Translations under genes and position numbers: made by a program | The notes under the pieces: generated by a model | The model's database searches: none | What the model was told of the DNA's origin: nothing | What the model saw: the letters and a program-made list of their open reading frames with translations, nothing else | Shown here: in pieces, positions 26,836-35,544 of the stretch | Layout: each line of letters starts with the position of its first letter | Position numbering within the stretch: the stretch's first letter is position 1 | Assembly (NCBI RefSeq): GCF_030452765.1 | Contig: NZ_JAKDLO010000014.1 | Span: 1 to 42,320, forward strand | DNA: 42,320 nucleotides | Direction: 5' to 3' | Source of the DNA: Intrasporangium sp. | GTDB lineage: Bacteria; Actinomycetota; Actinomycetes; Actinomycetales; Dermatophilaceae

Positions 26836-28611
26836 ATGAGCGACACGAGCGCATCGCCGGACTCGGCCGAGGTCCTGCGCATCGGAAACTGCTCGGGCTT
26901 CTACGGCGACCGGCTCTCGGCGATGCGCGAGATGCTCGAGGGCGGCCCGCTCGACGTCCTCACCGGCGACTACCTCGCCGAGCTGACCATGCTCATCCTC
27001 GGCCGCGACCGGGCCAGGGATCCCGGGCTCGGCTATGCCCGAACCTTCCTGCGCCAGCTCGAGGACTGCCTCGGGCTCGCCAAGGACAAGGGCGTGCGCA
27101 TCGTCGTCAACGCCGGCGGCCTGGCCCCACACGGCTGCGCCGCCGCTGTCCATGACCTCGCCGCCCGTCTGGGGCTCGACGTCTCGGTCGCCGTCGTCGA
27201 CGGTGACGACCTGACCGACCGGGCGGCCGAGCTCGGCCTGGGCACGCCTCTTGCCGCGAACGCCTATCTCGGCGGGTTCGGCATCGCCGCCGCCTGCCGG
27301 GCCGGTGCCGAGGTCGTCGTCACCGGACGGGTCACCGACGCGTCGGTGGTGGTCGGCCCGGCGATCGCCCACTTCGGCTGGGGCCGAACGGAGTTCGACG
27401 CCATAGCGGGGGCCATGGCGGCAGGTCACGTCATCGAGTGCGGCACCCAGGCGACCGGTGGCAACCTCGCCTTCTTCCGCGAGATCCCCGACCTGACCAG
27501 GCCCGGGTTCCCGGTCGCGGAGATCCACCGTGACGGCTCGTGCGTCGTCACGAAGCACCCCGGCACGGGTGGCGCGGTGACCCTCGACACGGTCCTGTCC
27601 CAGCTGCTCTACGAGGTGCAGGACGCCCGCTACGCGGGGCCCGACGCCGTGCTCCGACTCGACTCGATCACGCTCGCGCAGGAGGGCCCGGACCGCGTCC
27701 TCGTCACCGGCGTCCACGGCGAGGTACCGCCCCCGGACGTCAAGGTCTCGTGCACGAGCATCGGCGGCTACCGGAACGAGATGACGTTCGTGCTGACCGG
27801 GCTCGACATCGACGCCAAGGCCGACCTCGCCCGGCGACAGGTCGAGACGGCACTGCCGGTCCGCCCCACCGAGCTGACCTGGACCCTCGCCCGCACCGAC
27901 CACGACGACCCCGACACCCAGGCTCGCGCCGCAGCGACGCTCACCGTCGTGGCTCGAGACCCGGACGAGCGCAACGTCGGGCGCGCCTTCTCAGGCGCTG
28001 CTGTCGAGATCGTCCTGGCGACCTACCCCGGGTGCTTCCTGACCAGCCCACCGGGTGGCGGCTCCGCATACGGCGTCTACCGGCCCGCCTACGTGCCTCA
28101 GGATGTGCCCGTGCACACCGTGACCCTGCCCAGCGGTGAGCGCCGAATCATCGAGCCGCCTTCGACGACAAGGCAGCTCGAGCCCCTCGCCGACGACCCA
28201 GCCGCGCCGGAAGCTCGCGCGCCGGGCGAAGCGGGCTCAGCGGCATACGAACCGGTTGTCACTGCCCCTCTCGGGACGATCGTCGGCGCCCGGTCCGGGG
28301 ACAAGGGCGGCAACGCGAACGTCGGCGTGTGGGTGCGCTCGGACGACGAGTTCGCTTGGCTGGATGGCTTCCTCACGGTCGAGCGGCTCCACGCGCTCCT
28401 TCCGGAGACGCGCGACCTGACGGTCACGCGCACCCGGCTCCCGCGGCTTCGCGCGCTCAACTTCGTCATCGAAGGCCTGCTCGGCGAAGGGGTCGCGTAT
28501 GCCGCTCGCTTCGACCCGCAGGCCAAGGCACTCGGCGAGTGGCTGAGGGCGCGCCACGTCGACCTGCCGACCCGACTGCTGCCCACGACCGAGGAGGTCG
28601 AGCACGCATGA
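26836..28611 (+). CDS. AtuA-like acyclic terpene utilization protein (DUF1446) with C-terminal extension domain
   Basis: RIGNCSGFYGDRLSAMREMLEGGPLDVLTGDYLAELTMLILGRDRARDPGLGYARTFLRQLE; VVNAGGLAPHGCAAAV; VVTGRVTDASVVVGPAIAHFGW; C-terminal GARSGDKGGNANVGVWVRSD. Confidence 0.9.
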   Translation: MSDTSASPDSAEVLRIGNCSGFYGDRLSAMREMLEGGPLDVLTGDYLAELTMLILGRDRARDPGLGYARTFLRQLEDCLGLAKDKGVRIVVNAGGLAPHGCAAAVHDLAARLGLDVSVAVVDGDDLTDRAAELGLGTPLAANAYLGGFGIAAACRAGAEVVVTGRVTDASVVVGPAIAHFGWGRTEFDAIAGAMAAGHVIECGTQATGGNLAFFREIPDLTRPGFPVAEIHRDGSCVVTKHPGTGGAVTLDTVLSQLLYEVQDARYAGPDAVLRLDSITLAQEGPDRVLVTGVHGEVPPPDVKVSCTSIGGYRNEMTFVLTGLDIDAKADLARRQVETALPVRPTELTWTLARTDHDDPDTQARAAATLTVVARDPDERNVGRAFSGAAVEIVLATYPGCFLTSPPGGGSAYGVYRPAYVPQDVPVHTVTLPSGERRIIEPPSTTRQLEPLADDPAAPEARAPGEAGSAAYEPVVTAPLGTIVGARSGDKGGNANVGVWVRSDDEFAWLDGFLTVERLHALLPETRDLTVTRTRLPRLRALNFVIEGLLGEGVAYAARFDPQAKALGEWLRARHVDLPTRLLPTTEEVEHA

Positions 28612-30206
28612 CGATCCTGCGCAGCACCATCGACCCGACGAGCGAGGACTCCCGAGCCAACGCCGAGGCGATGACGGCCCAGCTGGCCGAGATCGACGCG
28701 CAGCTCGCCCTGGCCATCGCCGGCGGCGGCGAACGAGCGGTCGCGCGACACCGCAGCCGCGGCAAGCTCACCGCCCGCGAACGGGTCGAGCTGCTCCTCG
28801 ACCGGGACGCGCCGTTCCTCGAACTCGCGCCGTTCGCCGGGTACGGTAGTCGGTTCACGGTGGGTGGCAGCGTCGTCGCGGGGATCGGGGTGATCGAGGA
28901 CGTCGAGTGCATGGTCATCGCGAACGACCCGACGGTCAAGGGCGGTGCGAGCAACCCGTCGTCGGTCAAGAAGACGCTGCGGATGCACGACATCGCCCGG
29001 CAGAACCGGCTGCCGGTCATCAGCCTCGTCGAGTCGGGCGGCGCCGACCTGCCCACGCAGAAGGAGATCTTCATCCCGGGCGGCGCGATCTTCCGCAACC
29101 TCACGCGGCTGTCCGCGGCCGGCATCCCGACGATCGCGCTCGTCTTCGGCAACTCGACCGCGGGCGGGGCCTACCTACCGGGGATGAGCGACCACGTCGT
29201 CATGATCGAGGAGCGCTCGAAGGTGTTCCTCGGTGGGCCCCCACTCGTCAAGGCGGCGACCGGCGAGGAGTCCGACGACGAGTCGCTCGGTGGGGCGGCG
29301 ATGCACGCGCGGGTCTCGGGACTCGCCGACTACTACGCCCTCGACGAGCAGGACGCGATCCGGATCGGGCGGCGCGTCGTCGCTCGGCTGAACCGACGCA
29401 AGGCGCTCGATCCCGTGACGGCCGCCCCGAGGCCGCCGAGGTACGCCGTCGACGACCTGCTCGGCATCGTGCCCCCCGACCTGAAGAACCCGTTCGACCC
29501 GCGTGAGGTCATCGCCCGGATCGTCGACGACTCGGACTTCGACGAGTTCAAGCCGCTCTACGGCAGCTCGCTGGTCACCGGGTGGGCGCAGCTGCTCGGC
29601 TATCCGCTCGGCATCCTCGCCAACGCTCGCGGCGTCCTCTTCAGCGAGGAGGCCCAGAAGGCAGCGCAGTTCATCCAACTGGCCAACCAGAGCGACACAC
29701 CGCTGCTGTTCCTGCACAACACGACCGGATACATGGTCGGCAAGGAGTACGAGCAGGGCGGCATCATCAAGCACGGCGCGATGATGATCAACGCCGTGTC
29801 CAACTCGACCGTCCCGCACATCTCGGTCCTGCTCGGCAACTCGTACGGCGCCGGGCACTACGGCATGTGCGGGCGTGCCTACGAGCCGAGGTTCGTCTTC
29901 ACCTGGCCGAGCGCCCGCAGCTCGGTGATGGGAGCACAACAGCTCGCCGACGTCACCTTCAACGTCTCGCGCGTCTCGGCCCTCGCCCAAGGCAAGCCGT
30001 TCGACGAGGAAGGCGCGCTCGCCGTCCGGGCCGCCATCGAACAGCAGATCACCGCCGAGGCCCTGCCGCTCGTGCTGTCCGGTCTCGTCTACGACGACGG
30101 CATCATCGACCCACGCGACACGCGGTCCGTCCTCGGTATCGCCCTGTCTGCGATCCACAACGCGCCGATCGAGGGCACGACCTCGTTCGGCGTCTTCCGG
30201 ATGTGA
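28608..30206 (+). CDS. acyl-CoA carboxylase carboxyltransferase (beta) subunit, AtuC/LiuB-like
   Basis: GKLTARERVELLLDRDAPFLEL; SVKKTLRMHDIARQNRLPVISLVESGGADLPTQ; LHNTTGYMVGKEYEQGGIIKHGAMMINAVSNSTVPHISVLLGNSYGAGHYGMCGRAYEPRF. ATGA overlap with AtuA. Confidence 0.9.
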   Translation: MTILRSTIDPTSEDSRANAEAMTAQLAEIDAQLALAIAGGGERAVARHRSRGKLTARERVELLLDRDAPFLELAPFAGYGSRFTVGGSVVAGIGVIEDVECMVIANDPTVKGGASNPSSVKKTLRMHDIARQNRLPVISLVESGGADLPTQKEIFIPGGAIFRNLTRLSAAGIPTIALVFGNSTAGGAYLPGMSDHVVMIEERSKVFLGGPPLVKAATGEESDDESLGGAAMHARVSGLADYYALDEQDAIRIGRRVVARLNRRKALDPVTAAPRPPRYAVDDLLGIVPPDLKNPFDPREVIARIVDDSDFDEFKPLYGSSLVTGWAQLLGYPLGILANARGVLFSEEAQKAAQFIQLANQSDTPLLFLHNTTGYMVGKEYEQGGIIKHGAMMINAVSNSTVPHISVLLGNSYGAGHYGMCGRAYEPRFVFTWPSARSSVMGAQQLADVTFNVSRVSALAQGKPFDEEGALAVRAAIEQQITAEALPLVLSGLVYDDGIIDPRDTRSVLGIALSAIHNAPIEGTTSFGVFRM

Positions 30207-30213
30207 GGCACTG

Positions 30214-32289
30214 ATGACGACCACGAACGCCACCACGAGCGCGGGCTCGGTCGCCGGCCGACCGATCACGAGTGTCCTGGTCGCCAACCGCGGCGAGATC
30301 GCTCGGCGCGTCTTCGCCACCTGCCGCCGCCGCGGGATCGCTACCGTCGCCGTCTACTCCGACGCCGACGCCGACAGCCCCCATGTCACCGAGGCCGATG
30401 CGAGCGTCCAGCTGCCAGGCACGGCTCCTGCCGAGACCTACCTGCGCGGCGACCTTGTCATCGCGGCCGCCTTGCGTGCCGGCGCCGATGCGATCCACCC
30501 GGGCTACGGCTTCCTCTCCGAGAACGCCGACTTCGCGGCTGCCGTGCAGGAGGCGGGGCTCACGTGGATCGGACCTGACCCCAAGGCGATCCGGCTCATG
30601 GGCTCGAAGGTCGAGTCGAAGCAGCTCATGGCCGATGCCGGCGTCCCGGTGCTCGACCGCCTCGATCCGGACGACATCACCGAGGCTGACCTGCCCGTCC
30701 TCGTCAAGGCATCGGCCGGCGGCGGTGGGCGCGGGATGCGCATCGTCCGGACGCCGGCCGAAGTGCTCGATGCGGTCGCGAGCGCCGCTCGTGAGGCGGC
30801 GAGCGCCTTCGGTGACCCGACGGTCTTCTGCGAGCGCTACCTCGAGTCGGGGCACCATGTCGAAGTACAGGTCATGGCCGACGCCCACGGCACCGTATGG
30901 GCCCTCGGCGAACGCGAGTGCTCGCTCCAGCGGCGTCACCAGAAGGTCATCGAGGAGGCGCCCTCACCGCTGGTCGAGCACGTCGGCGCAGACATGCGCG
31001 AGCGCCTCCTCGCCGCGGCACGCAATGCAGCGACGGCCGTCGACTACCGCAGCGCCGGCACGGTCGAGTTCCTCGCGGACGACACCGGCCGCTTCTGGTT
31101 CCTCGAGATGAACACGAGGCTGCAGGTCGAGCACCCCGTCACCGAGAGCGTCACCGGGCTCGACCTCGTCGGCCTCCAGCTCGACGTGGCCGCCGGGCTG
31201 GCCCTGCAGGGCGACGAGCCGACGATGACCGGTCACTCGATCGAGGCGCGCCTCTACGCCGAGGACCCCGCCCGCGACTGGCAGCCCCAGAGCGGCACCG
31301 TGCACGTGCTCGATGTCCCCGGCGTCACGACGCAGTTCGCGATCCCCGAGCACCACGGCATCCGCCTGGACGCCGGCGTGCGCGAAGGCACCGTCGTCGG
31401 AGTCAGCTACGACCCCATGCTCGCCAAGGTCATCTCCCGGGCACCGACCCGCCACGAGGCGGCCCGTGAGCTCGCGTCCGCCCTGCGCCGAGCGCGCATC
31501 CACGGCCTGACCACCAACCGCGACCTGCTCGTCGCGAGCCTGCTGCACCCGGACTACCTGTCCGGCACGGCGGACACCCGGTTCTACACGCAGCACGACC
31601 CGGCAGAGCTGGCAAGCAGCATCGGACTCGACCCCGCCCTGGGTGCTCTCGTCGCGGCGCTTGCCGATGCTTCCGCCCAACGCGCGAACTCGCCCGTCCT
31701 GCAAGGGATCCCGAGCGGGTTCCGCAACGTGCCGGGAGGCTTCCAACGGCGCAGCTACACGATCCGGGCAGACGAGCTCCCCGTCGCCTACCGCATCATC
31801 CGCCGGGGGCTCGAGCTCGAGCGCCTGCCAGACGGGGTCGGCACCATCGGGCTCCTCGCGGCCGCGCCGGACCGGGTCGTCCTCGATCTCGACGGGGTGC
31901 GGCGACAGTACACAGTCGCTCGTTTCACCTCCGGCGACGTGACGTCCGTCGTGGTCGACGGCGCCGAGGGGAGCATCACCCTGCATGCCGTGCCCCGTTT
32001 CGTCGACCCGTCGACCCAGGTGCAGGCCGGCGCGCTGGTGGCCCCGATGCCGGGCACGATCGTGCGGGTAGCGGTGGTCCAGGGCAGCCACGTCGAGCCC
32101 GGCCAACCGCTGCTGTGGCTCGAGGCGATGAAGATGGAGCATGCCGTCACGGCGACGACCGCCGGTGTCGTGAACCACGTCCACGTCGTCCTCGGCCAGC
32201 AGGTGGACCAGGCCACTACCCTCGCGGTGGTCGATGACGCACCGACCGAGACCGACCAGGACGAGACGATGGAGGACACCACACCATGA
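30214..32289 (+). CDS. biotin carboxylase/BCCP (alpha) subunit, AtuF/LiuD-like
   Basis: VLVANRGEIARRVFATCRRRGI, HPGYGFLSENADFA, ASAGGGGRGMRIV, FLEMNTRLQVEHPVTESVTGLDLV, biotinylation LWLEAMKMEHAVTATTAG. Confidence 0.92.
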   Translation: MTTTNATTSAGSVAGRPITSVLVANRGEIARRVFATCRRRGIATVAVYSDADADSPHVTEADASVQLPGTAPAETYLRGDLVIAAALRAGADAIHPGYGFLSENADFAAAVQEAGLTWIGPDPKAIRLMGSKVESKQLMADAGVPVLDRLDPDDITEADLPVLVKASAGGGGRGMRIVRTPAEVLDAVASAAREAASAFGDPTVFCERYLESGHHVEVQVMADAHGTVWALGERECSLQRRHQKVIEEAPSPLVEHVGADMRERLLAAARNAATAVDYRSAGTVEFLADDTGRFWFLEMNTRLQVEHPVTESVTGLDLVGLQLDVAAGLALQGDEPTMTGHSIEARLYAEDPARDWQPQSGTVHVLDVPGVTTQFAIPEHHGIRLDAGVREGTVVGVSYDPMLAKVISRAPTRHEAARELASALRRARIHGLTTNRDLLVASLLHPDYLSGTADTRFYTQHDPAELASSIGLDPALGALVAALADASAQRANSPVLQGIPSGFRNVPGGFQRRSYTIRADELPVAYRIIRRGLELERLPDGVGTIGLLAAAPDRVVLDLDGVRRQYTVARFTSGDVTSVVVDGAEGSITLHAVPRFVDPSTQVQAGALVAPMPGTIVRVAVVQGSHVEPGQPLLWLEAMKMEHAVTATTAGVVNHVHVVLGQQVDQATTLAVVDDAPTETDQDETMEDTTP

Positions 32290-33077
32290 GCGACAAGCCC
32301 ACCGGCCCGCGCGTCGCAGTCGAGACCTCAGGGGGTGTCGCCCGGATCGCCCTCGACTCGCCGCACAACCGAAACGCCCTGTCGGACCAGCTCGTCCGAG
32401 ACCTGCGCGACGCGCTCACGGCGGCCGAGTCCGACGGCTCCGTGCGCACCGTCATCCTCACCCACACGGGAGGCACCTTCTGCGCCGGGGCCGACCTCAC
32501 CGAGGCGTCGAGCGGACCGGCCGGCGACCCGGCTCGAGCCCGCGCCGACCAGCTCATCGACCTGCTCCAGGCGATCGTCGCCCTGGGCAAGCCGGTCATC
32601 GGACGCATCGACGGGCATGTCCGCGCCGGCGGCATGGGACTCGTGTCGGCCTGCGACGTCGTCGTCGCCGGCCCCAGGTCGACGTTCGCCCTGACCGAGT
32701 CCCGGCTCGGGCTGGCCCCCTCGGTCATCTCCCTGACGGTGGTACCCCGCTTGACGAGCCGGGCTGCCGCGGAGTTCTTCCTGACCGGCGACAAGTTCGA
32801 CGCAGCCCGCGCGGCTCAGATCGGGCTCGTCTCTCGGGCCGTCGACAGCTCGGACGAGGTCGAGGCCTCCGTCGTCGGGTTCGTCGCGTCCTTCGCCGCC
32901 TGCTCCCCGCAGGGCCTGCGGGAGTCCAAGGCACTGCTCAACCACCACCTGCTCGAGGCGTTCGCGGCCGACCGCGACCGGCTCGCCGACCAGTCCTCAA
33001 GGCTCTTCGCGAGCGAAGAGGCCCGCGAGGGGATGGCGGCCTTCCTCGAACGGCGCCCGCCACGCTGGACGAGCTGA
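32286..33077 (+). CDS. enoyl-CoA hydratase/isomerase (AtuE/LiuC-like)
   Basis: GGVARIALDSPHNRNALSDQLVRDL; TGGTFCAGADLTEA; VRAGGMGLVSACDVVVAGPRSTFALTESRLGLAPSVIS. ATGA-type overlap with the upstream gene. Confidence 0.9.
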   Translation: MSDKPTGPRVAVETSGGVARIALDSPHNRNALSDQLVRDLRDALTAAESDGSVRTVILTHTGGTFCAGADLTEASSGPAGDPARARADQLIDLLQAIVALGKPVIGRIDGHVRAGGMGLVSACDVVVAGPRSTFALTESRLGLAPSVISLTVVPRLTSRAAAEFFLTGDKFDAARAAQIGLVSRAVDSSDEVEASVVGFVASFAACSPQGLRESKALLNHHLLEAFAADRDRLADQSSRLFASEEAREGMAAFLERRPPRWTS

Positions 33078-33114
33078 GTCCGCCTCCGGCCGCACCTACC
33101 CACGAACAGCGCTC

Positions 33115-33720
33115 ATGAGCACCGTGACGGAGCCGAAACAGGACCGCAGCCGCCTCACTCGGCAACGGATCCTCGAAGCCACCGTGCAGTCGCTCGCCTC
33201 CCGCGGGTGGGAGGCCTCGTCGGTCGCGGTCATCGCCGCTGACGCGGGCACGAGCCGCGGCGCGCTGCAGCACCACTTCCCGACCCGCGAGGACCTCATC
33301 GTCGCGGCCCTGGACTTCATGTTCGAGAAGCGCTCAGAGCTCGTCAGGACGGTCACCGTTCCCGATCTCACCGGTACCGAGCGGGTCGCCCACGTGCTGC
33401 ACACGATCATCGAGGTCTATGTCGGAACGCTGTTCGGGGCCGCCCTGCAGGTGTGGACGGCGGCAGCCGCCGACGAGGTGCTGCGCGACCGGATCGTCCC
33501 CCTGGAGCGCAAGTTCGGCAGCGGCGTCCACGCCATGACGATCAGGCTGCTCGGGGTGGACGACACCGATCCGCACGTCCGCACCCTGATCCAAGCGACG
33601 CTGGACATGATCCGCGGTCTCGCGCTGGCCGATCTCCTCACCGACGACTCACGGCGGCGCCGCCGCGTCGTCGGCGCCTGGGCACAGCAACTCTCGGAAG
33701 GTCTCGGCCTGACCGAATAG
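33115..33720 (+). CDS. TetR family transcriptional regulator (candidate AtuR-like regulator of the cluster)
   Basis: RSRLTRQRILEATVQSLASRGWEASSVAVIAADAGTSRGALQHHFPTREDLIVAAL; last gene of the rightward cluster. Confidence 0.85.
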   Translation: MSTVTEPKQDRSRLTRQRILEATVQSLASRGWEASSVAVIAADAGTSRGALQHHFPTREDLIVAALDFMFEKRSELVRTVTVPDLTGTERVAHVLHTIIEVYVGTLFGAALQVWTAAAADEVLRDRIVPLERKFGSGVHAMTIRLLGVDDTDPHVRTLIQATLDMIRGLALADLLTDDSRRRRRVVGAWAQQLSEGLGLTE

Positions 33721-33954
33721 CAGCCCGTATGCCGCTCAACACCCCTCCACTCACAGGTGCACTCCCGCTGGAGCCCCCCGACCCCGGATGTGCCTGCCCG
33801 GCCACGTCGACGTGATCCGGCCGATTTGCGTGACAGGCCGCGCACGCCGTCTGCGAGAGCTTCTCTCCGCCCACTATGACGTAGGTCGAGAGCGGGGCCC
33901 TGAACACCGCCGCGTTCGAGGATGTGCATCCTGCGTCTTCGGTAATCTGAAGCC

Positions 33955-34179
33955 ATGTCCTTGCTGGAGCGCATCACCATAGACCCGGAAGTGGTCCACG
34001 GCCGTCCTGCTGTCCGTGGCACTCGGATGCGTGTCGCCGATGTCCTCTCCCTGCTCGCTTCCGGCGCCAGTGAGGGGGAGATCCTGGAGGACTACCCCTA
34101 CCTCTCTGCGGACGACATCAAGGCTTGTCTCGCATACGCGGCAGCCCAGGCCGACCACGCTGTCGTGATCGCTTCGTAG
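33955..34179 (+). CDS. DUF433 domain antitoxin (VapB-like)
   Basis: RITIDPEVVHGRPAVRGTRMRVADVLSLLASGASEGEILEDYPYLSADDIKACLAYAA. Confidence 0.9.
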   Translation: MSLLERITIDPEVVHGRPAVRGTRMRVADVLSLLASGASEGEILEDYPYLSADDIKACLAYAAAQADHAVVIAS

Positions 34180-34184
34180 ACGCG

Positions 34185-34514
34185 GTGCGCTTCCTGATCG
34201 ACGCCCAACTGCCGCCAGCACTTGCGCGGCTACTGAACGACCGAGCCCACGTCGCCGAGCATGTCAATGCCATCGGATTGGGTGAGTCACCCGATCGGGA
34301 CTTGTGGCGCTATGCCCTCGAACATGGAGCGGCCATCGTGACCAAGGACGAGGATTTCGGCAACATGGCAGCCCTCGGCGGTGACGCTCCCACGGTCGTG
34401 TGGGTGCGTGTCGGCAACACGCGACGCACCGCGCTGCTGGCTTGGTTCGAGCCGCTGATCGATGATGTCGTTTCGCTGATCGAGGCGGGCAATCGGCTCA
34501 TCGAACTACGTTGA
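34185..34514 (+). CDS. DUF5615 PIN-like toxin
   Basis: VRFLIDAQLPPALARLLND...HVAEHVNAIGLGESPDRDLWRYALEHGAAIVTKDEDFGNMA; GTG start at 34185, 5 nt after the antitoxin stop. Confidence 0.88.
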   Translation: MRFLIDAQLPPALARLLNDRAHVAEHVNAIGLGESPDRDLWRYALEHGAAIVTKDEDFGNMAALGGDAPTVVWVRVGNTRRTALLAWFEPLIDDVVSLIEAGNRLIELR

Positions 34515-34789
34515 GCCAACCGAGCGCCCGCGAACAACCGCTTCGCCCCGCCGCCGCGCGTCCCGTGCCAGCGTCATACCGCCGCGTGAAGGTCCACCCC
34601 CAACGCCGCATGGCGGTGCGGATCGCGGAGATCGCGGAGAACCCGCAGCGGCTTCGACCACCACGGCGTCCACTTCTTGACCGTCTCGTCGCCGGCGTCT
34701 GGCCGACCATTCCTCAGCCCGTGCCCCGTGCCGATTCCTCCCAGTAGCGGCGACAAGTACGACCGGGGCTGTCCACGCCGATCGAGTTC

Positions 34790-35167
34790 TCAGCCTGGGG
34801 AGCCGGACTCGTCAGCCTCGTCGAATGCCTGGAGCGAGGCGATGACTCCCTCAAGCTGCGCGAACCTACGCGGTACATCGTCGGTCCCCGCGGTGACCAG
34901 CGTCTCGACATCATGTCCCAGTAGCCGTGGACGATTCGATTGCGCAGGCGCGCGGCCGCGCGCCAAGCAATCTCAGGATGGGACTCCTGCACCTGCGAGG
35001 GCACTTGGCTCGCGGCTTCACCGAGGACGTCGGTGAAGTGCCACAGGAGGGCCGGACGTCGGATGCCGTCGGCTTCAACCCGCTCGGCACTTCGACTGCC
35101 GACGAGATCACGGATCGGCGCGCCTGCGTCGACGCTTCTCACGCAGCAGGAGAAGCTCACGCCGCAT
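34790..35167 (-). pseudogene. HEPN (DUF86/HepT-like) toxin, apparently frameshifted
   Basis: Fragments MRRELLLLRE | VDAGAPIRDLVGSRSAERVEADGIRRPALLWHFTDVLGEAASQV...ESHPEIAWRAAARLRNRIVHGYWD | DVETLVTAGTDDVPRRFAQLEGVIASLQAF lie in different frames. RN-X4-H motif RNRIVHGYW present. Confidence 0.75.
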
Positions 35168-35441
35168 AGAGAGTCTTGGCATCGGAGAGCACTCGCTCCC
35201 GGATGTACCTGTTGATCGAGTTGCGCGCGACCAGATCGACCGGGCGGCCGAAGAGGGCGGACAGCTCGTCTTCGAGGTCGAACAGCGTGAAGCCGAGGCG
35301 CACCCCCGGCCTCAGGACGTAGAGCAGGTCAAGGTCACTGTCGGGTCCATTCTCGCCACGCGCGACCGAGCCGAACACCTCCAAGGAGGCGACGCCATAG
35401 CGCTCGCACACCTCGCGCAAACGGGGCAGGTCAGCTTCCAC
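35157..35441 (-). CDS. MNT nucleotidyltransferase (minimal NTase antitoxin, MntA-like)
   Basis: VASLEVFGSVARGENGPDSDLDLLYVLRPG (GSxARG-x-SDxDL). Start approximate; the ORF is open to 35636. Confidence 0.8.
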   Translation of the reverse strand: MEADLPRLREVCERYGVASLEVFGSVARGENGPDSDLDLLYVLRPGVRLGFTLFDLEDELSALFGRPVDLVARNSINRYIRERVLSDAKTLYAA

Positions 35442-35544
35442 GGCGACCACCGACCGATCGTATCGGAGGCGTGATGCGGCTGGATCGGATCGGGCCGAGC
35501 CCAGGACCCGGAATCGGGCCCGGCCCCCCGCACGTGCGCGAGCG

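Noticed and set aside
25593-27903. 520-aa plus ORF (25593-27155) and 454-aa minus ORF (26539-27903)
   Set aside because: Run through ACDH, the divergent promoter and AtuA in the wrong frames; high-GC artefacts.
28329-28607. Long N-terminal extension of the carboxylase beta ORF as given in the track
   Set aside because: Extension is Arg-rich and overlaps AtuA; the ATG at 28608 gives a normal start with ATGA coupling.
29175-32184. Minus-strand ORFs of 381 aa (29175-30320) and 406 aa (30964-32184)
   Set aside because: Antisense to carboxylase beta and alpha genes, with Val/Gly/Asp/Arg-biased composition and no motifs.
33638-33907. Minus ORF containing CAACH (CxxCH heme-like motif)
   Set aside because: Overlaps the tetR 3' end, lacks signal peptide and cytochrome context; chance motif.
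34498-34789. Small ORFs on both strands between DUF5615 and HEPN
   Set aside because: No recognisable family; overlapping open frames of low-complexity composition; could be a remnant but not supportable.
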